DNA of 64,000 nucleotides from positions 64,449 through 128,448 of the forward strand of contig JAFIFZ010000031.1 in assembly GCA_020831775.1 (NCBI GenBank), in the 5' to 3' direction. Source of the DNA: Phycisphaerales bacterium. Lineage in GTDB: Bacteria; Planctomycetota; Phycisphaerae; Phycisphaerales; UBA1924. Position numbers and translations under genes: made by a program. The notes under the pieces were generated by a model, which saw nothing but the letters and a program-made list of their open reading frames with translations, was not told the origin of the DNA and searched no databases. Of the stretch, positions 38,417 to 48,040 are shown piece after piece (within the stretch, counting starts at the first letter, position 1; each line of letters opens with the position of its first letter).

Positions 38417-38923
38417 TCAGCGCCTTCGACGCAGACCGACGAGCCCCGCGAGGCCCAATGCCGCGAGGGCGCCCGGCGCGGGCACGACCTGGCCCCGGAT
38501 CTCGCCCGGCTGGTTCAGGTCGGTGTGCAGGTTGACATACCACAGGCCGGCGAGAAGGTCGTCGCGCTGCTGGGTGTTGATGGTGGCCGAGCCGATGATT
38601 GTTCCGCTGGCCGGCTGGGGCAGGTCCATGGTCAGGAAGAGCTCGACGCCCGCGGTCTGGCCGAAATCGGCCGGACCGTGGAAGTGTGCGCCGGGCGCGA
38701 CGATCGGACCGGTCAGTCCCTGGTACTCGATCTCCCATGTCAACAGATTCGAGACGGTGTCGATCGAAACGATACCGGTGCCGCTGGGGTCGAAGCCCGC
38801 GGGGATGGTCGGCGCGGGCACTTCCTGCGCAACATCGATCGGGAAGACGAAAGTCACGACATTCGCGCTGGCGACACCTGCGCAAAGCGAAAACGCGCCC
38901 GCGGCCATCAGTTGGTTCTTCAT
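38417..38923 (-). CDS. CHRD-domain protein with PEP-CTERM tail
   Basis: A 168-residue exported protein. Signal peptide ends near ASAN (~20). The body is a CHRD domain, the module first described in chordin: AHFHGPADFGQTAGVEL, DDLLAGLWYVNLHTDLNQPGEIRGQV. It ends VPAPGALAALGLAGLVGLRRRR, a PEP-CTERM-type sorting tail. CHRD domains in bacteria are extracellular and of unknown chemistry. Start at 38923 is chosen for the signal peptide; the frame is open far upstream without coding sense. AT-rich sequence at 39020-39125 likely holds the promoter, with TACAAT at 39028-39033 a candidate -10 on the minus strand. Confidence 0.88.
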   Translation of the reverse strand: MKNQLMAAGAFSLCAGVASANVVTFVFPIDVAQEVPAPTIPAGFDPSGTGIVSIDTVSNLLTWEIEYQGLTGPIVAPGAHFHGPADFGQTAGVELFLTMDLPQPASGTIIGSATINTQQRDDLLAGLWYVNLHTDLNQPGEIRGQVVPAPGALAALGLAGLVGLRRRR

Positions 38924-39125
38924 CTCTGGATTCCTCTCTAGTTCCTCAATGCTGCTTTGGCGACGCACACGCGCCGCCGCCCGGCTTTCGGAGCCGCCGA
39001 TTGAGCGGATCGCGCCGGGTACAAAAATATTGTAGATGCTGCGGTGTCGCCGCACCCGTGCAAATTGCACGCTTTGAGCGCACACCGCACTCCTAGAGAG
39101 CACTAAGTATAAATAATCCGGAATC

Positions 39126-40322
39126 TCAGTCGCCCAGCAGCAGCACCGCACGCCGAAGCACCGCCCCGGCGTGCACAGGGCCGTACCGCCCGGACTCCAC
39201 CCGAACGATCAGCTCCCGGTCCCGACCGGAAGGCAGACCGACGCTGATCCGCTGGGGCTCGGACCGCTGCGAGAGCTTCAGCCTCGCTAGGGGCATCGCT
39301 TCCTCGCCCCGCCCACGCGTCGCGAGGATGACGACCTCGCTGTCGGCCCAGGCCCGAGCCTCGGGCGGGGTTTCGATGGTCGCGCCGAAGCGCCTGGCGC
39401 CGTTGGGCAGGGGCCAGCGGGCCTCGACGGGGCCCGAGAGCGTCACGCTCGCCAGATCGCCGAAGGCGCCGTCGCGGTCGGGGCTCTGTGGCGCCGGGGC
39501 CCAGCGCCGATCGCCCAGCGGGCGGACGCTGACGCCTTCCAGCCTCGCCAGAGACACGACCCGGCCCGGGTCGGGCAGCAGCGCCAGCACCTCGTCGCGC
39601 TGCACTCGGAGCGTGCCCGCCGCCGAAGCCTCTTGCGAGGCGGTGCTCGGATCGATGCCCCGGAGGGTGATCGTCAGCTCCGTCGGTGATTCGGATTCGA
39701 GCGTCGCGGCAGACAGCACGCTGCCATCGCTGAGCCAGAGCATCGGGCCCCGGCGATCCGCTTGCGGCGTGCTCAGCACGACCCACGCGATCTCCGAGAG
39801 CGACACGGACCGGACACCCGTCTCGGCCTCGATGCGCAGCGTCTCGCCATCGATGCCGAGCACGAAGCCGCGGAGTGTGTCGTTGTTGGCGAGGACGACC
39901 GTGTCGTCAAAGGGGTCGGTCTCGGGCGGGGCGGCGCTGGCGGGAAGGTCCCCGGCGCCGGGCAGACGCATCCATCCGACCGACTCCAGCGGGACAATCA
40001 CCTCGGCCCTGGACCGCAAGAGCACTCGGATCGACTCGCCCCGTCCGAGCGGCGCGCCCTCGCTGACCAGCCGCTGCCCGTCGGCGAGTTGCACGACGCC
40101 GCCGACCGCCCGCGAATCGCCCGGCACGTCGCGGAGGATCGCGACAAATCGTTCCATCGGAACACGCCTGGAGGACTCGTCACGGACCAGAAGCCCCGAG
40201 TCGCGCACCTGCACCAGCTCGACAGCGGACTCGTTCAGGTCGGTATCGACGAGGATGTACGGCCCGCCCGGGCAGACCCCGGCCAGCACGCACAGCACAA
40301 AGATCTGGAGCAGGTGTCGCAT
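39126..40322 (-). CDS. Secreted hypothetical protein, last gene of the DUF58 operon
   Basis: A 398-residue exported protein: signal peptide (MRHLLQIFVLCVLAGVCPG), then repeats in which a Glu/Leu/Val-rich strand is followed by a charged loop. The end (residues ~290-398) has ATIETPPEARAWADSEVVILATRGRGEEAMPL, ISVGLPSGRDRELIVRVE and RAVLLLGD, a jelly-roll-like pattern resembling NPCBM-type carbohydrate-binding modules; that is inference. It starts at 40322 with ATGA overlapping the stop of the preceding gene, so it is translationally coupled. No catalytic motif seen. Confidence 0.75.
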   Translation of the reverse strand: MRHLLQIFVLCVLAGVCPGGPYILVDTDLNESAVELVQVRDSGLLVRDESSRRVPMERFVAILRDVPGDSRAVGGVVQLADGQRLVSEGAPLGRGESIRVLLRSRAEVIVPLESVGWMRLPGAGDLPASAAPPETDPFDDTVVLANNDTLRGFVLGIDGETLRIEAETGVRSVSLSEIAWVVLSTPQADRRGPMLWLSDGSVLSAATLESESPTELTITLRGIDPSTASQEASAAGTLRVQRDEVLALLPDPGRVVSLARLEGVSVRPLGDRRWAPAPQSPDRDGAFGDLASVTLSGPVEARWPLPNGARRFGATIETPPEARAWADSEVVILATRGRGEEAMPLARLKLSQRSEPQRISVGLPSGRDRELIVRVESGRYGPVHAGAVLRRAVLLLGD

Positions 40323-41395
40323 CACTTCTGGAAGATCGGCAGATAGCGGTTGGGCATCTGGAGAATGATGAGCGACATCGCCGTCCCATAGGCGGAACCG
40401 ACGGAACGATCCTCCCAACTTCCGTCGCCGGACTGGTTGGTGATCAGCTCATCGCGGATCGCGGGCCACCACGACGCCCAGCGGTCGCCACCGGCCAAAA
40501 ACATGCACTGCACTGCGTAGTAATGCCCGTAGTGGTAGTGCGGCCGATGGACGGGCATCCCGCCCGGGCGGGCCCTCTCTTCGAGATAGCGCAGCCCCTT
40601 CTCCAAGGCGTCGTCCTCGTAGATGCCCGCGTAATAGAGGCTCGCGACACCCGCGGCCGACCGGGGCCACGCGCTGCCGCCCATCTCCGCCTGGTAACGG
40701 AAGCCGCCGTCGGGGTTCTGGCAACGCCGGACATACTCGACCGCTTTGTCGATCACCTCGCTGCTGACCTCCAGCCCCGCGTTTCGGGCCGAGCGCAGCG
40801 CCATGACCAGGCAGATCGTCACCGAGACATCCGCATCGAAGGGGACGGGGTTGTACCGCCAGCCGCCCTCCTCGTTCTGGGTCTGCTCAATCAGGCGGAC
40901 GGCTTTGAAGAGCGCCTCGTGCGTGCGCTCTGCAAGGCGTGTGTCGCCCCCGCCGGCGGTCATGCCGTAGACCTCGCCGAGGAAGAGCGTCGCGAAGCCA
41001 TGCCCGTACATGGGCCCGTGGGAGGCCTCAGCGGAAATGAGCCCGCTGTCTGCGGAGTGTTCGAGGATGAATTCGAGCCCGCGCCGGACATGCTCGCCGT
41101 AGCGACCGCGTCCGGGCATGCTGCCCTCGCTCATGAACGCGAGAGAGGCGAGGGAGACGACCGCGACATTGCGCCCGTAGCGCCCGCCGGGGAAGGAGCC
41201 GTCTTCGAGCTGCTGCGACGCGAGCCACTCAAGGCCACGATCGATCGATCGTGCCGACTCGGGCGTGATCTCGCGTTCCAGCGGCTGATTGGCGGCGCTG
41301 CGTGTGCCGTCGGGGCGGGCGTCGGGGTCCGGCTCGGCTGCGCCGACAAAGCCGGCCGCCAACGCGACGCAGAGGAGTGTTCGTATCGTTCGCAT
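40322..41395 (-). CDS. Exported terpene-cyclase-repeat protein
   Basis: A 357-residue exported protein with a signal peptide (LLCVALAAGFVGAAE). The body has prenyltransferase/squalene-oxidase-type repeats with Gln-Gly/Asp-Gly-Trp pattern: LEDGSFPGG, QNEEGGWRY, QNPDGGFRY, QSGDGSWEDR. The alpha-toroid fold is known from squalene-hopene cyclase and prenyltransferases, but the D-x-D-D catalytic motif is absent here (FDADVS only), so a binding or structural role is likelier. It starts at 41395 on ATGA overlapping the previous stop. The family is common in planctomycetes next to DUF58/VWA operons. Confidence 0.82.
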   Translation of the reverse strand: MRTIRTLLCVALAAGFVGAAEPDPDARPDGTRSAANQPLEREITPESARSIDRGLEWLASQQLEDGSFPGGRYGRNVAVVSLASLAFMSEGSMPGRGRYGEHVRRGLEFILEHSADSGLISAEASHGPMYGHGFATLFLGEVYGMTAGGGDTRLAERTHEALFKAVRLIEQTQNEEGGWRYNPVPFDADVSVTICLVMALRSARNAGLEVSSEVIDKAVEYVRRCQNPDGGFRYQAEMGGSAWPRSAAGVASLYYAGIYEDDALEKGLRYLEERARPGGMPVHRPHYHYGHYYAVQCMFLAGGDRWASWWPAIRDELITNQSGDGSWEDRSVGSAYGTAMSLIILQMPNRYLPIFQK

Positions 41396-42027
41396 CAATC
41401 CCTGCCGTCTTCTGCGAGGCGCTTGTAGTACGCCTCTGTCATCGATCTGTACATGGTGCTGAAGGGGTCGCTGGTGCCCTGGCTGATCGCCTCGCGGACG
41501 CGTTCGGGCAGGGCGCCCCACGCGGCCTCGCCCGTCGCCGCCAGCGGGTTGAGCACCTCGTCGGTCGAGGAGGGGGGCGTCGCCTCCTGGTCGCCGTCGG
41601 CGCCCTCACCGGCCGCCTGTTGCTGCTGTTGCGACTGCTGCTCGGCCCCCTCCGCGTCGTCGGACGAAGACGACGAACTCGACGAGGACTGCTGCTGCTG
41701 ACGCCCCGCGGCTTCGATCAACTGGTCGAGCTTCTCCAACACCTCGCGCTGCATGCGCTGCGTTGGCAGGCCGGTGTCGCGGTTGGTGCGCATGCGTTCT
41801 GCGGTCTCGCCCATCAGGCGCGTCACCTGCTCGAAGAGATCGCGTACGCCACCTTCGAGCTGCTCGGCCAGGCGCCGGTCCACATCGTCGGGCGTGGTCT
41901 CTCGCTCTTCGATCTGCTCACGCGTCTCCAGCCCGAGCAGTTCGTCGAGGGTCGGCGTGCGGTCGGCGAGCGCCGCGCTGCAGCCGATCGCCAGACCCAT
42001 GATCCATGCTGTCGTCGTTGTACGCAT
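41395..42027 (-). CDS. Gln/Ser-rich exported protein of the DUF58 operon
   Basis: A 210-residue protein with a signal peptide (WIMGLAIGCSAALAD), a helical segment (LLGLETREQIEERETTP, then LEGGVRDLFEQVTRLMGETAERMR), and a low-complexity stretch near 109-150 made of Gln runs, nine Ser in a row and acidic residues. The C-terminal ~50 residues return to ordered sequence (LPERVREAISQG, YRSMTEAYYKRLAE). Its ATG overlaps the preceding stop (ATGA, 42027). No family recognised; probably a partner of the DUF4175 protein. Confidence 0.75.
   Translation of the reverse strand: MRTTTTAWIMGLAIGCSAALADRTPTLDELLGLETREQIEERETTPDDVDRRLAEQLEGGVRDLFEQVTRLMGETAERMRTNRDTGLPTQRMQREVLEKLDQLIEAAGRQQQQSSSSSSSSSDDAEGAEQQSQQQQQAAGEGADGDQEATPPSSTDEVLNPLAATGEAAWGALPERVREAISQGTSDPFSTMYRSMTEAYYKRLAEDGRD
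41631..41710. repeat. Trinucleotide-rich tract encoding poly-Gln/Ser
   Basis: Short runs of CTG, GAC and GAA-type triplets inside the 41395-42027 gene give Gln and Ser runs. All runs are multiples of three, so length change would keep the frame. Confidence 0.7.
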
Positions 42028-45000
42028 CAGCCGCCGCCTCCCTGCTGCTCCCTGAGTTCTTCCAGAAGTCTGTTCGCGATCGAGGAGAGGTCGGTTTGCA
42101 GTTCGATGATTTCGTCGACCTCGTCAGCCTCTGCGCCCTGGGCGTCCGCGGCTTCGGTCCGCTCCATCGCCTCGATCTGCATCGACCGCAGCAGCCTGAG
42201 CTGCGCGACCGGCGGGAGCGCCTGCGGCTGGCCCTCGCCATCGCCGCCCCCTTCGCCACCGGCCTCGTCGCCGAACTCGGGCTGGTCCTGGTCGTCGGCG
42301 AGCGCTTCGAGGATCGAGCGCAGCACGCGGACCATCGTGTTCTGACGTCGATCCAGCTCCGGCCCCGTCGGCGGGCGGCGCATGAGATCGGTGCTCGAAC
42401 CCGCGTCGCGGTCGAGTCTGTCGTGCGCCAGCGAGAACGCGGGCGGATCGCCCTGCTGCATCACGAGTGAGCGCAGTTGTTCGAGCTCTTCTCGCTGCGC
42501 CTCCTGGCGCTGGGCGAGGTTGAGCAGCTCTCGCCGTTCGCGCCGGTCCAGCGGGCGCCCCGCGTACTCGGCCAGCTCGTCGCGGATCGCGATCTGCCGC
42601 TCCAGCGCCTCGGCGTACGCCTGGCGGAGCTGCTGACGCTCGCGTCTGGCCTCATCCATCTCCGCCTGCCGCTGCAGGCGTTCGGCCTCTTCGCGCGCCT
42701 CGGTCAGTCGACGCAGGCTGATCCGCTGCTGGCGGAGGGATTCCTCGTCGTCTGCGGGGTTGGCCCGCAACGCCCCGATCGCCCGCCCCTGCGCGCCCGC
42801 GGCCTGATCGACCAGACGGGCGACGCTGTCGAGATCGCTCCCACCGCTCTCGATCTGTTCGAGCACGCCGAAGGTGTTGCCCTGCAGGCGGAAGAGCGGC
42901 TCGGCGAGCGGGGCGAAGGGCCCGGCCGGACGCGCCCGATCGAGCTGCGCGATCTCCCGTTCCTGCGCACGGATCAGCGCATCGAGCGACTCGATGACGC
43001 TCGCAAGCACCCGCCGCAGCACATCGCGCCTGCGGTCCTCTGCGCCGTCGAGCTCGTCGAGCATGTCGCGCATCGCTTCGGCGGCTTGTTGCTGGTTCTG
43101 GTCGGCGCTGGAGGTCTGGTTCTGGCGGAGCTGCTCTGCCGCTTCCTCCATCATCTGCTCGGCGCGCGAGGTTCTGGCCGCATCAGCCGCCCGTTCGAGG
43201 CTCATCGCCCGGCCCGGGTCGGACTCCTGCGCTTCCTGCGCTCGGTTCATCAACTCGTCGACCAACTCGGCGAGGCGCGACGCCTGTTCTTCCTGTCTCC
43301 GAGCGAGCTCTTCCAGCGACCGGCGCTGCTGATCGGTCAGCTCCTCGGGGCGACGGCCGACCGTCTCTTCCCCGATCTCGCCCGCGCGCTGGCGGAGCTC
43401 GTCCTGCTGGGCGATCAATCGCTCCAGGTCGCGGCGCATCAGCCAGTCGTCCTGCTGCTGGTCGAGCCTGCGGATGAGGTCGCCGAGGCGGTTGCGGACC
43501 TCCTCCTGCGCCTCGCCCGCCTCGCGCTGGGCCTCGGCGTCGCCCGGCGCCTCCTCGATCGAGGCCGAGGCGCGGTCCGATGCCGCCGAGGCGCCCGCGA
43601 GCGATCGTTCTGCGGACTCAAGCAAGCCGCGGAGCGACTCGTCTTCGAGTCTGTTTCTTGACGCGCGATCGCGGAGCTCGGAAACCACGCTCTCCTGCGC
43701 TCTGAGCCTTTGGGAGATCGCGCTCTGCTCGGCGGCGGTGCGCTCGGCGCGACGCGTCCGCTCCATCACCGAGGCCTGCGTCTCATCGAGGCGCATCGCG
43801 GCACGGCGAAGCGATTCGAGCTCACGCCGGATCTGCGCCCCGAGCGTTTCTTCGTCGATGATGCGCAGGACGCGGCGGGCCGAGACCACCGGCTCTCGCT
43901 CTCCGGGCGCGATGTCCACGCCCAGCGCGTTGATCCAGAGTTCGTCACCCGGACGCAGATTCAATGTCGAGAGGTCGAGCCGGTGCTCGACGACGAGCGT
44001 CGCGGGGGGCGCGCCCGCGTCGGCACGAAGCTCGGTCAGCATTTGCGGATCGCCGATCGCCTCCGGCGGCGCGCCGGCCGAGCCGCCGGGCGGGACGGCC
44101 CGCTGCGCCTTCAGCCATACGCGGTCCATCGCGACATCGTCGCGGGCCTCTGCGCCCAGCCGCACGACCGCGCTGGGCAGCACAGCCTCGTCGCGAGCGG
44201 GCCTCGTCACCGTCACGGCAGGCGGCATGTCGGGCAGCACATCGACACCGAGCACCACCTCGCCGGTGCTCTTCAGGCCGTCATCGTCAGACAGCAAGAG
44301 CCCCGTGCGGACCGATCGCTCCAGCACGCCGGAGACGACGACGCCCGAGGCAGTTTCTTCGATCTGCAGGTCGGTCGCGCCCTCGCGGATGGGCGCGAGC
44401 CACGCTTCGCCGCCCTCGCCCCCCTGGCCCAGTGGCGTCGCGGGCTTGTTGAACGAGAGTTCGAAGCGCACGCGCGAACCCGCGAGCACGGGCGAAACCG
44501 TCAGCCGGTCCGGGCGGGCGCCCGCGCTGCGCTCACCGGCGAAGAACGAGCCGGCGCTCGCGATCGCTTGTGCGGCGTACGCCGGCGGCTCGACCGCGAT
44601 CCGCAGGGCCGTGATTTCCGGTCTGGGCGAGACCCGCAGCCTGACGGGGCGCGTCTCGTCGTCGCCCGAGGCGAGGCGGTATTCGATCTCGACACGCTCG
44701 GCCCCCGCGACCACGGGCGAATCGGAGGCGGGGAGCGTGACGGGGAGCACATACCGCTCCGCGTCGTCGCCCTGGACGAACGCGAGCAAGCCGCGCCGTT
44801 CCTCGCCCGGTCGCCCGTCGACGATGAGCCTGTGCCTGGCCTCGACCCTGGCGCCGCCCCGCGAACGCGGGGAACGCTCGATCTCGGCGATCAGCTCCGC
44901 CTCGGCGCCCATCGCCAGCACTCGTTGCGGCGTCGCGTCGGCGATCACCGTCCGCTTGGGCCACGACGCGCCGGACCAAGGAGCAAACATCCGCTGCGCC

Positions 45001-45548
45001 GCGATCGAGGCGAAGCCCGGCGCCGCGGCGATCATCGCGCAGAGCGCCATGGTCGCCGCCGCCGTCCCGAAGCCGAGGCGGACCGCCGGCCGCGTGCGCA
45101 CGAGCCGTTCGAGTTTGACCGCTTTGACCGCGTCGGAGGCCCGCTCGGTGAGCCTGCGTCCGACCTCGCCCTCGGCCCCGCCCTTGCGCGAGAGCTCCAG
45201 GCCCGAGACCAGCGTGTCGCGCAGGCCGACGCCGGTGGGCGAGGCCTTCTCGATCCGGATCGCGACATCCTCGATGCTCGGGCGGAACCTCCACGCCGGG
45301 GCGACCCGGCGGGCGATGAGCACCGCGACGATCGCGACGCCGATCAGCAGCTGGGCGATCCGGACGAAGGCCGGGGGCCTGAGGAAGTAGTCCGCCAACG
45401 CGATGATCACGACGACGCCGAGGATCCCCAGCAGGATCGGCGCCGCCCCGCGGACGAGCAGCACCAGCCGGGCCCGAGACCGGACACCCCGCAGGCGGGC
45501 CTCCAGACGGCGGACCGCCTTGGCCGGTTTGTCGTCGCGTTCGTGCAT
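42027..45548 (-). CDS. DUF4175-type large membrane protein with long coiled coil
   Basis: An 1173-residue protein. Membrane helices at about 29-52, 62-80 and 158-178, then a long extracytoplasmic region of beta-rich domains (to ~560), then a helical, Arg/Glu/Gln-rich coiled coil (570-1100, e.g. LEELARRQEEQASRLAELVDELM) and a Glu/Gln-rich end. This layout matches the DUF4175 family. Its function is unknown; the gene cluster suggests a role with VWA/DUF58 proteins in cell-envelope assembly or stress. It ends overlapping the next ATG by four bases; ATG at 45548. Confidence 0.8.
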   Translation of the reverse strand: MHERDDKPAKAVRRLEARLRGVRSRARLVLLVRGAAPILLGILGVVVIIALADYFLRPPAFVRIAQLLIGVAIVAVLIARRVAPAWRFRPSIEDVAIRIEKASPTGVGLRDTLVSGLELSRKGGAEGEVGRRLTERASDAVKAVKLERLVRTRPAVRLGFGTAAATMALCAMIAAAPGFASIAAQRMFAPWSGASWPKRTVIADATPQRVLAMGAEAELIAEIERSPRSRGGARVEARHRLIVDGRPGEERRGLLAFVQGDDAERYVLPVTLPASDSPVVAGAERVEIEYRLASGDDETRPVRLRVSPRPEITALRIAVEPPAYAAQAIASAGSFFAGERSAGARPDRLTVSPVLAGSRVRFELSFNKPATPLGQGGEGGEAWLAPIREGATDLQIEETASGVVVSGVLERSVRTGLLLSDDDGLKSTGEVVLGVDVLPDMPPAVTVTRPARDEAVLPSAVVRLGAEARDDVAMDRVWLKAQRAVPPGGSAGAPPEAIGDPQMLTELRADAGAPPATLVVEHRLDLSTLNLRPGDELWINALGVDIAPGEREPVVSARRVLRIIDEETLGAQIRRELESLRRAAMRLDETQASVMERTRRAERTAAEQSAISQRLRAQESVVSELRDRASRNRLEDESLRGLLESAERSLAGASAASDRASASIEEAPGDAEAQREAGEAQEEVRNRLGDLIRRLDQQQDDWLMRRDLERLIAQQDELRQRAGEIGEETVGRRPEELTDQQRRSLEELARRQEEQASRLAELVDELMNRAQEAQESDPGRAMSLERAADAARTSRAEQMMEEAAEQLRQNQTSSADQNQQQAAEAMRDMLDELDGAEDRRRDVLRRVLASVIESLDALIRAQEREIAQLDRARPAGPFAPLAEPLFRLQGNTFGVLEQIESGGSDLDSVARLVDQAAGAQGRAIGALRANPADDEESLRQQRISLRRLTEAREEAERLQRQAEMDEARRERQQLRQAYAEALERQIAIRDELAEYAGRPLDRRERRELLNLAQRQEAQREELEQLRSLVMQQGDPPAFSLAHDRLDRDAGSSTDLMRRPPTGPELDRRQNTMVRVLRSILEALADDQDQPEFGDEAGGEGGGDGEGQPQALPPVAQLRLLRSMQIEAMERTEAADAQGAEADEVDEIIELQTDLSSIANRLLEELREQQGGGG

Positions 45549-45700
45549 CGGGGCTCCTTGAGCAACCTACCGGCGAGGGCGCGGATTTCTTCGCCCCGGG
45601 GTCCGATCGGAGGCAAGTTTTCGGCCCTTGGGCCCGGACGCCCTCGGGCGCGGCCCGACCTCTATACGAGATCGGGCGGGCGAAGGTGCTGGAACTTCTT

Positions 45701-48040
45701 TTACGAGAGAGAGAGCAGCCGTCGGCCCACCCACTCCAGCGTCAGCAGGGCCAGCAGGAGGAAGAGGGCGGCCGGGCGGTCCCATAACGACGCCGTGTCA
45801 GGCGCCAGCTCGACCCGCAGCGTCCGGGCCGGGGCCAGCTCGGGCAGACGCCCCAGCTCCGACGGGTCCAGCACAGCCCCGTGCTCGCCGAGTTGGTCGG
45901 CCAGGGAGGCGAGGAATGCGTGGTCGGCGTCGGGGCGGCGGAGTTCGTCGTCTTCTGTTGCAACATCGACTGTTGCCGAGAGCTCCAGCCCGTCGAGCAG
46001 GCCGGGGCCGGGCTCGATGAGGTACCGGCCCGGGCGGGCGGGGGACCAGACGCCGGTGTACGCCGGGACCGCCGAGGCGGGGTCGCCCTCGGGCAACAGC
46101 TCGATTTCGGCCTCGAAATCTCTGGCGGCTCGCTGGTCGCCCTCGGGGGTCACCCGGACGCGGATGCGCTCGGGGCGGCGGTCGATCAGGCTCTGCTCCA
46201 GCAGACGCACACGGACGCGGACGGGTTGGTCGACCAGCGGGGTGGCGGGCTGGGCATCGAGTGAGGCGCGCCTGCCGCCGCGGCCGAGGCTGTCGCGCCC
46301 GAGCAGGCGGACGAGGGGGATCCAGAACTGTTCTGTCAGGCCCTCGCCCCGGGCGTAGCGCCAGCGCCAACTCTCGTCGGTGCCGACGAAGAGGACGCGT
46401 CCGGCGCCGTAGCGCATGGTGACGACCAGCGGCGAGGGGTCGCCGATGCCGTCGGCGGGGCGGGCCTCTGCGAGGACCTCGGCGGCGGGCTTGAGGCGGT
46501 CGCGGTCGATCCGCTGGGCCCAGCGGAGGCGGGACCAGCCCGCGTCTGGATCGGCGATGGCCAGGGGGAGGTCGAGCACGCCGAGGCGTGCGGCGCCGGG
46601 TGTGGGGCGGAGGGTGACATCCGTCTCCCACGCGCGCAGGCCCGCGTCGATGGTGAAGGGGAGGAGCTCGCCGAGTGGCGAGGCGCCCCATGTGCGGGGC
46701 GTGGCGCCCGGGCCTGCGAGCCAGACGAGGCCGGCGCCGCGCTGCGACACCTGCTCGCGGATGTGCTCCATCTGGCGGTCGCCAAGGAGCTGGGCGCGCA
46801 TGTCGCCGATCACGATGACATCGAACTCGGCCCATTCCTCGGGCGAGACGGGCAGGCGCCGGATCGGTGTGTCGCCCTCGGCGATGTAGCGCCGGTCGGA
46901 GGCGACGAGCAGACTCGATGAATCGATCGAGCGCTCGCGGAGGAGCAGGTTTTTGAAGTATCGCTGCTCCCAGCGCGGATACCCGTCGAGGTAGAGCACG
47001 CGGAGCGGGCGGTCGACGAGGCGGATGGCGAGCTGCGCGAGGTTGTTTTCTTCGGAGAGATCCGGCTGGTCGGGGATGATGCGCACGCCCCAGGAGCGGT
47101 CGCCGGGAGTCTCGGGACGGTGCTCGAGGACGAGCTCGGTCGAGTCTTCCTCGTCGGGGCCCGCGGGTCCGAGCTCGCGCCGGTCGAGCACGACGCCCGT
47201 GGCCTGGTCGAAGAGCTCGACCGTTCCCGTCGCGCGCGCGGCGCCTTCGCCAAGACGGTCGATCACGACGCGCACGGGGACCGCGTCGTCGATGAACGCC
47301 TCGGTCGGCGCTTCGACCGAGCGGACGGCCAGGTCGGTCAGCGGGTCGCCCGAGCCCATCGGAACCGCGATGAGGCGGATGTTGCGGTCGGCGAGTGTCC
47401 GCAGCGTCTCACGCGAGACGGCGTCGGCCGAGCGCCCGTCGGTCATCAGCACGATCGCGCTGACGCGCCTGCCGGCGGTGCGTCGGAGGGTGTCGGCGAG
47501 CGAAGCGCCGATCGCGGTCCGCATCGCGTCGGCGTCGCCGATGGACGGCAAAACGCTTTCGGAGCGGGGTTCGAGGTCGAACGCTCCGGCGCCGAAACCG
47601 AGCCAGAGCAGTCGACGCCGCTCGGCCATGTCTTCGAAGGTCTCTGTCGCGTCCGCGATCGATCGGCGGAGCTGCTCGTCGCGGGGCTGGCGTTGATCGG
47701 GCGTTACGGTCGGCGCATCGGCGACGCGCATTGAAGCGCTGCGGTCGAGGAGCATCACGACCCAGTCGCGTTCCTCGCGTTCGTTGGGGCGGACGAGCTG
47801 AGGGCCCATCGCCAGCACGATCAGGAGCACGAGCGTCGCCCAGCGGACCGCCGCGAGCGATCGGCGCGCCCACAGCGGCCCGTCAACACGCCGGTAGCAC
47901 CACCACGCGATCCCGCCCGCGAGGGCCACCACGCCCAGCATCGCCCAACCCGCCAGCGGGCGGACGAAGGAGAGTTCGACGCCGTCATCGCCGAAGCCGA
48001 GCTCGCCGAGCCCGAAGAGGGTGTCGAGCAGTTGGTTCAA
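45701..48040 (-). CDS. VWA-domain membrane protein of the DUF58 operon
   Basis: A 779-residue protein. N-terminal membrane helices (about 28-46 and 66-80), then a von Willebrand A domain with an intact metal site D99-R-S-A-S103 and LMTDGRSAD, a long beta-rich region and a C-terminal helix (about 757-773, LFLLLALLTLEWVGRRLL). A GATase-like segment (DVIVIGDMRAQLL, GLVWLAGPG) in the middle matches the type-1 glutamine-amidotransferase-like domain often fused to these VWA proteins. It starts with TTG at 48040, overlapping the previous stop (TTGA). A 152-base gap separates it from the DUF4175 gene. Confidence 0.85.
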   Translation of the reverse strand: MNQLLDTLFGLGELGFGDDGVELSFVRPLAGWAMLGVVALAGGIAWWCYRRVDGPLWARRSLAAVRWATLVLLIVLAMGPQLVRPNEREERDWVVMLLDRSASMRVADAPTVTPDQRQPRDEQLRRSIADATETFEDMAERRRLLWLGFGAGAFDLEPRSESVLPSIGDADAMRTAIGASLADTLRRTAGRRVSAIVLMTDGRSADAVSRETLRTLADRNIRLIAVPMGSGDPLTDLAVRSVEAPTEAFIDDAVPVRVVIDRLGEGAARATGTVELFDQATGVVLDRRELGPAGPDEEDSTELVLEHRPETPGDRSWGVRIIPDQPDLSEENNLAQLAIRLVDRPLRVLYLDGYPRWEQRYFKNLLLRERSIDSSSLLVASDRRYIAEGDTPIRRLPVSPEEWAEFDVIVIGDMRAQLLGDRQMEHIREQVSQRGAGLVWLAGPGATPRTWGASPLGELLPFTIDAGLRAWETDVTLRPTPGAARLGVLDLPLAIADPDAGWSRLRWAQRIDRDRLKPAAEVLAEARPADGIGDPSPLVVTMRYGAGRVLFVGTDESWRWRYARGEGLTEQFWIPLVRLLGRDSLGRGGRRASLDAQPATPLVDQPVRVRVRLLEQSLIDRRPERIRVRVTPEGDQRAARDFEAEIELLPEGDPASAVPAYTGVWSPARPGRYLIEPGPGLLDGLELSATVDVATEDDELRRPDADHAFLASLADQLGEHGAVLDPSELGRLPELAPARTLRVELAPDTASLWDRPAALFLLLALLTLEWVGRRLLSLS

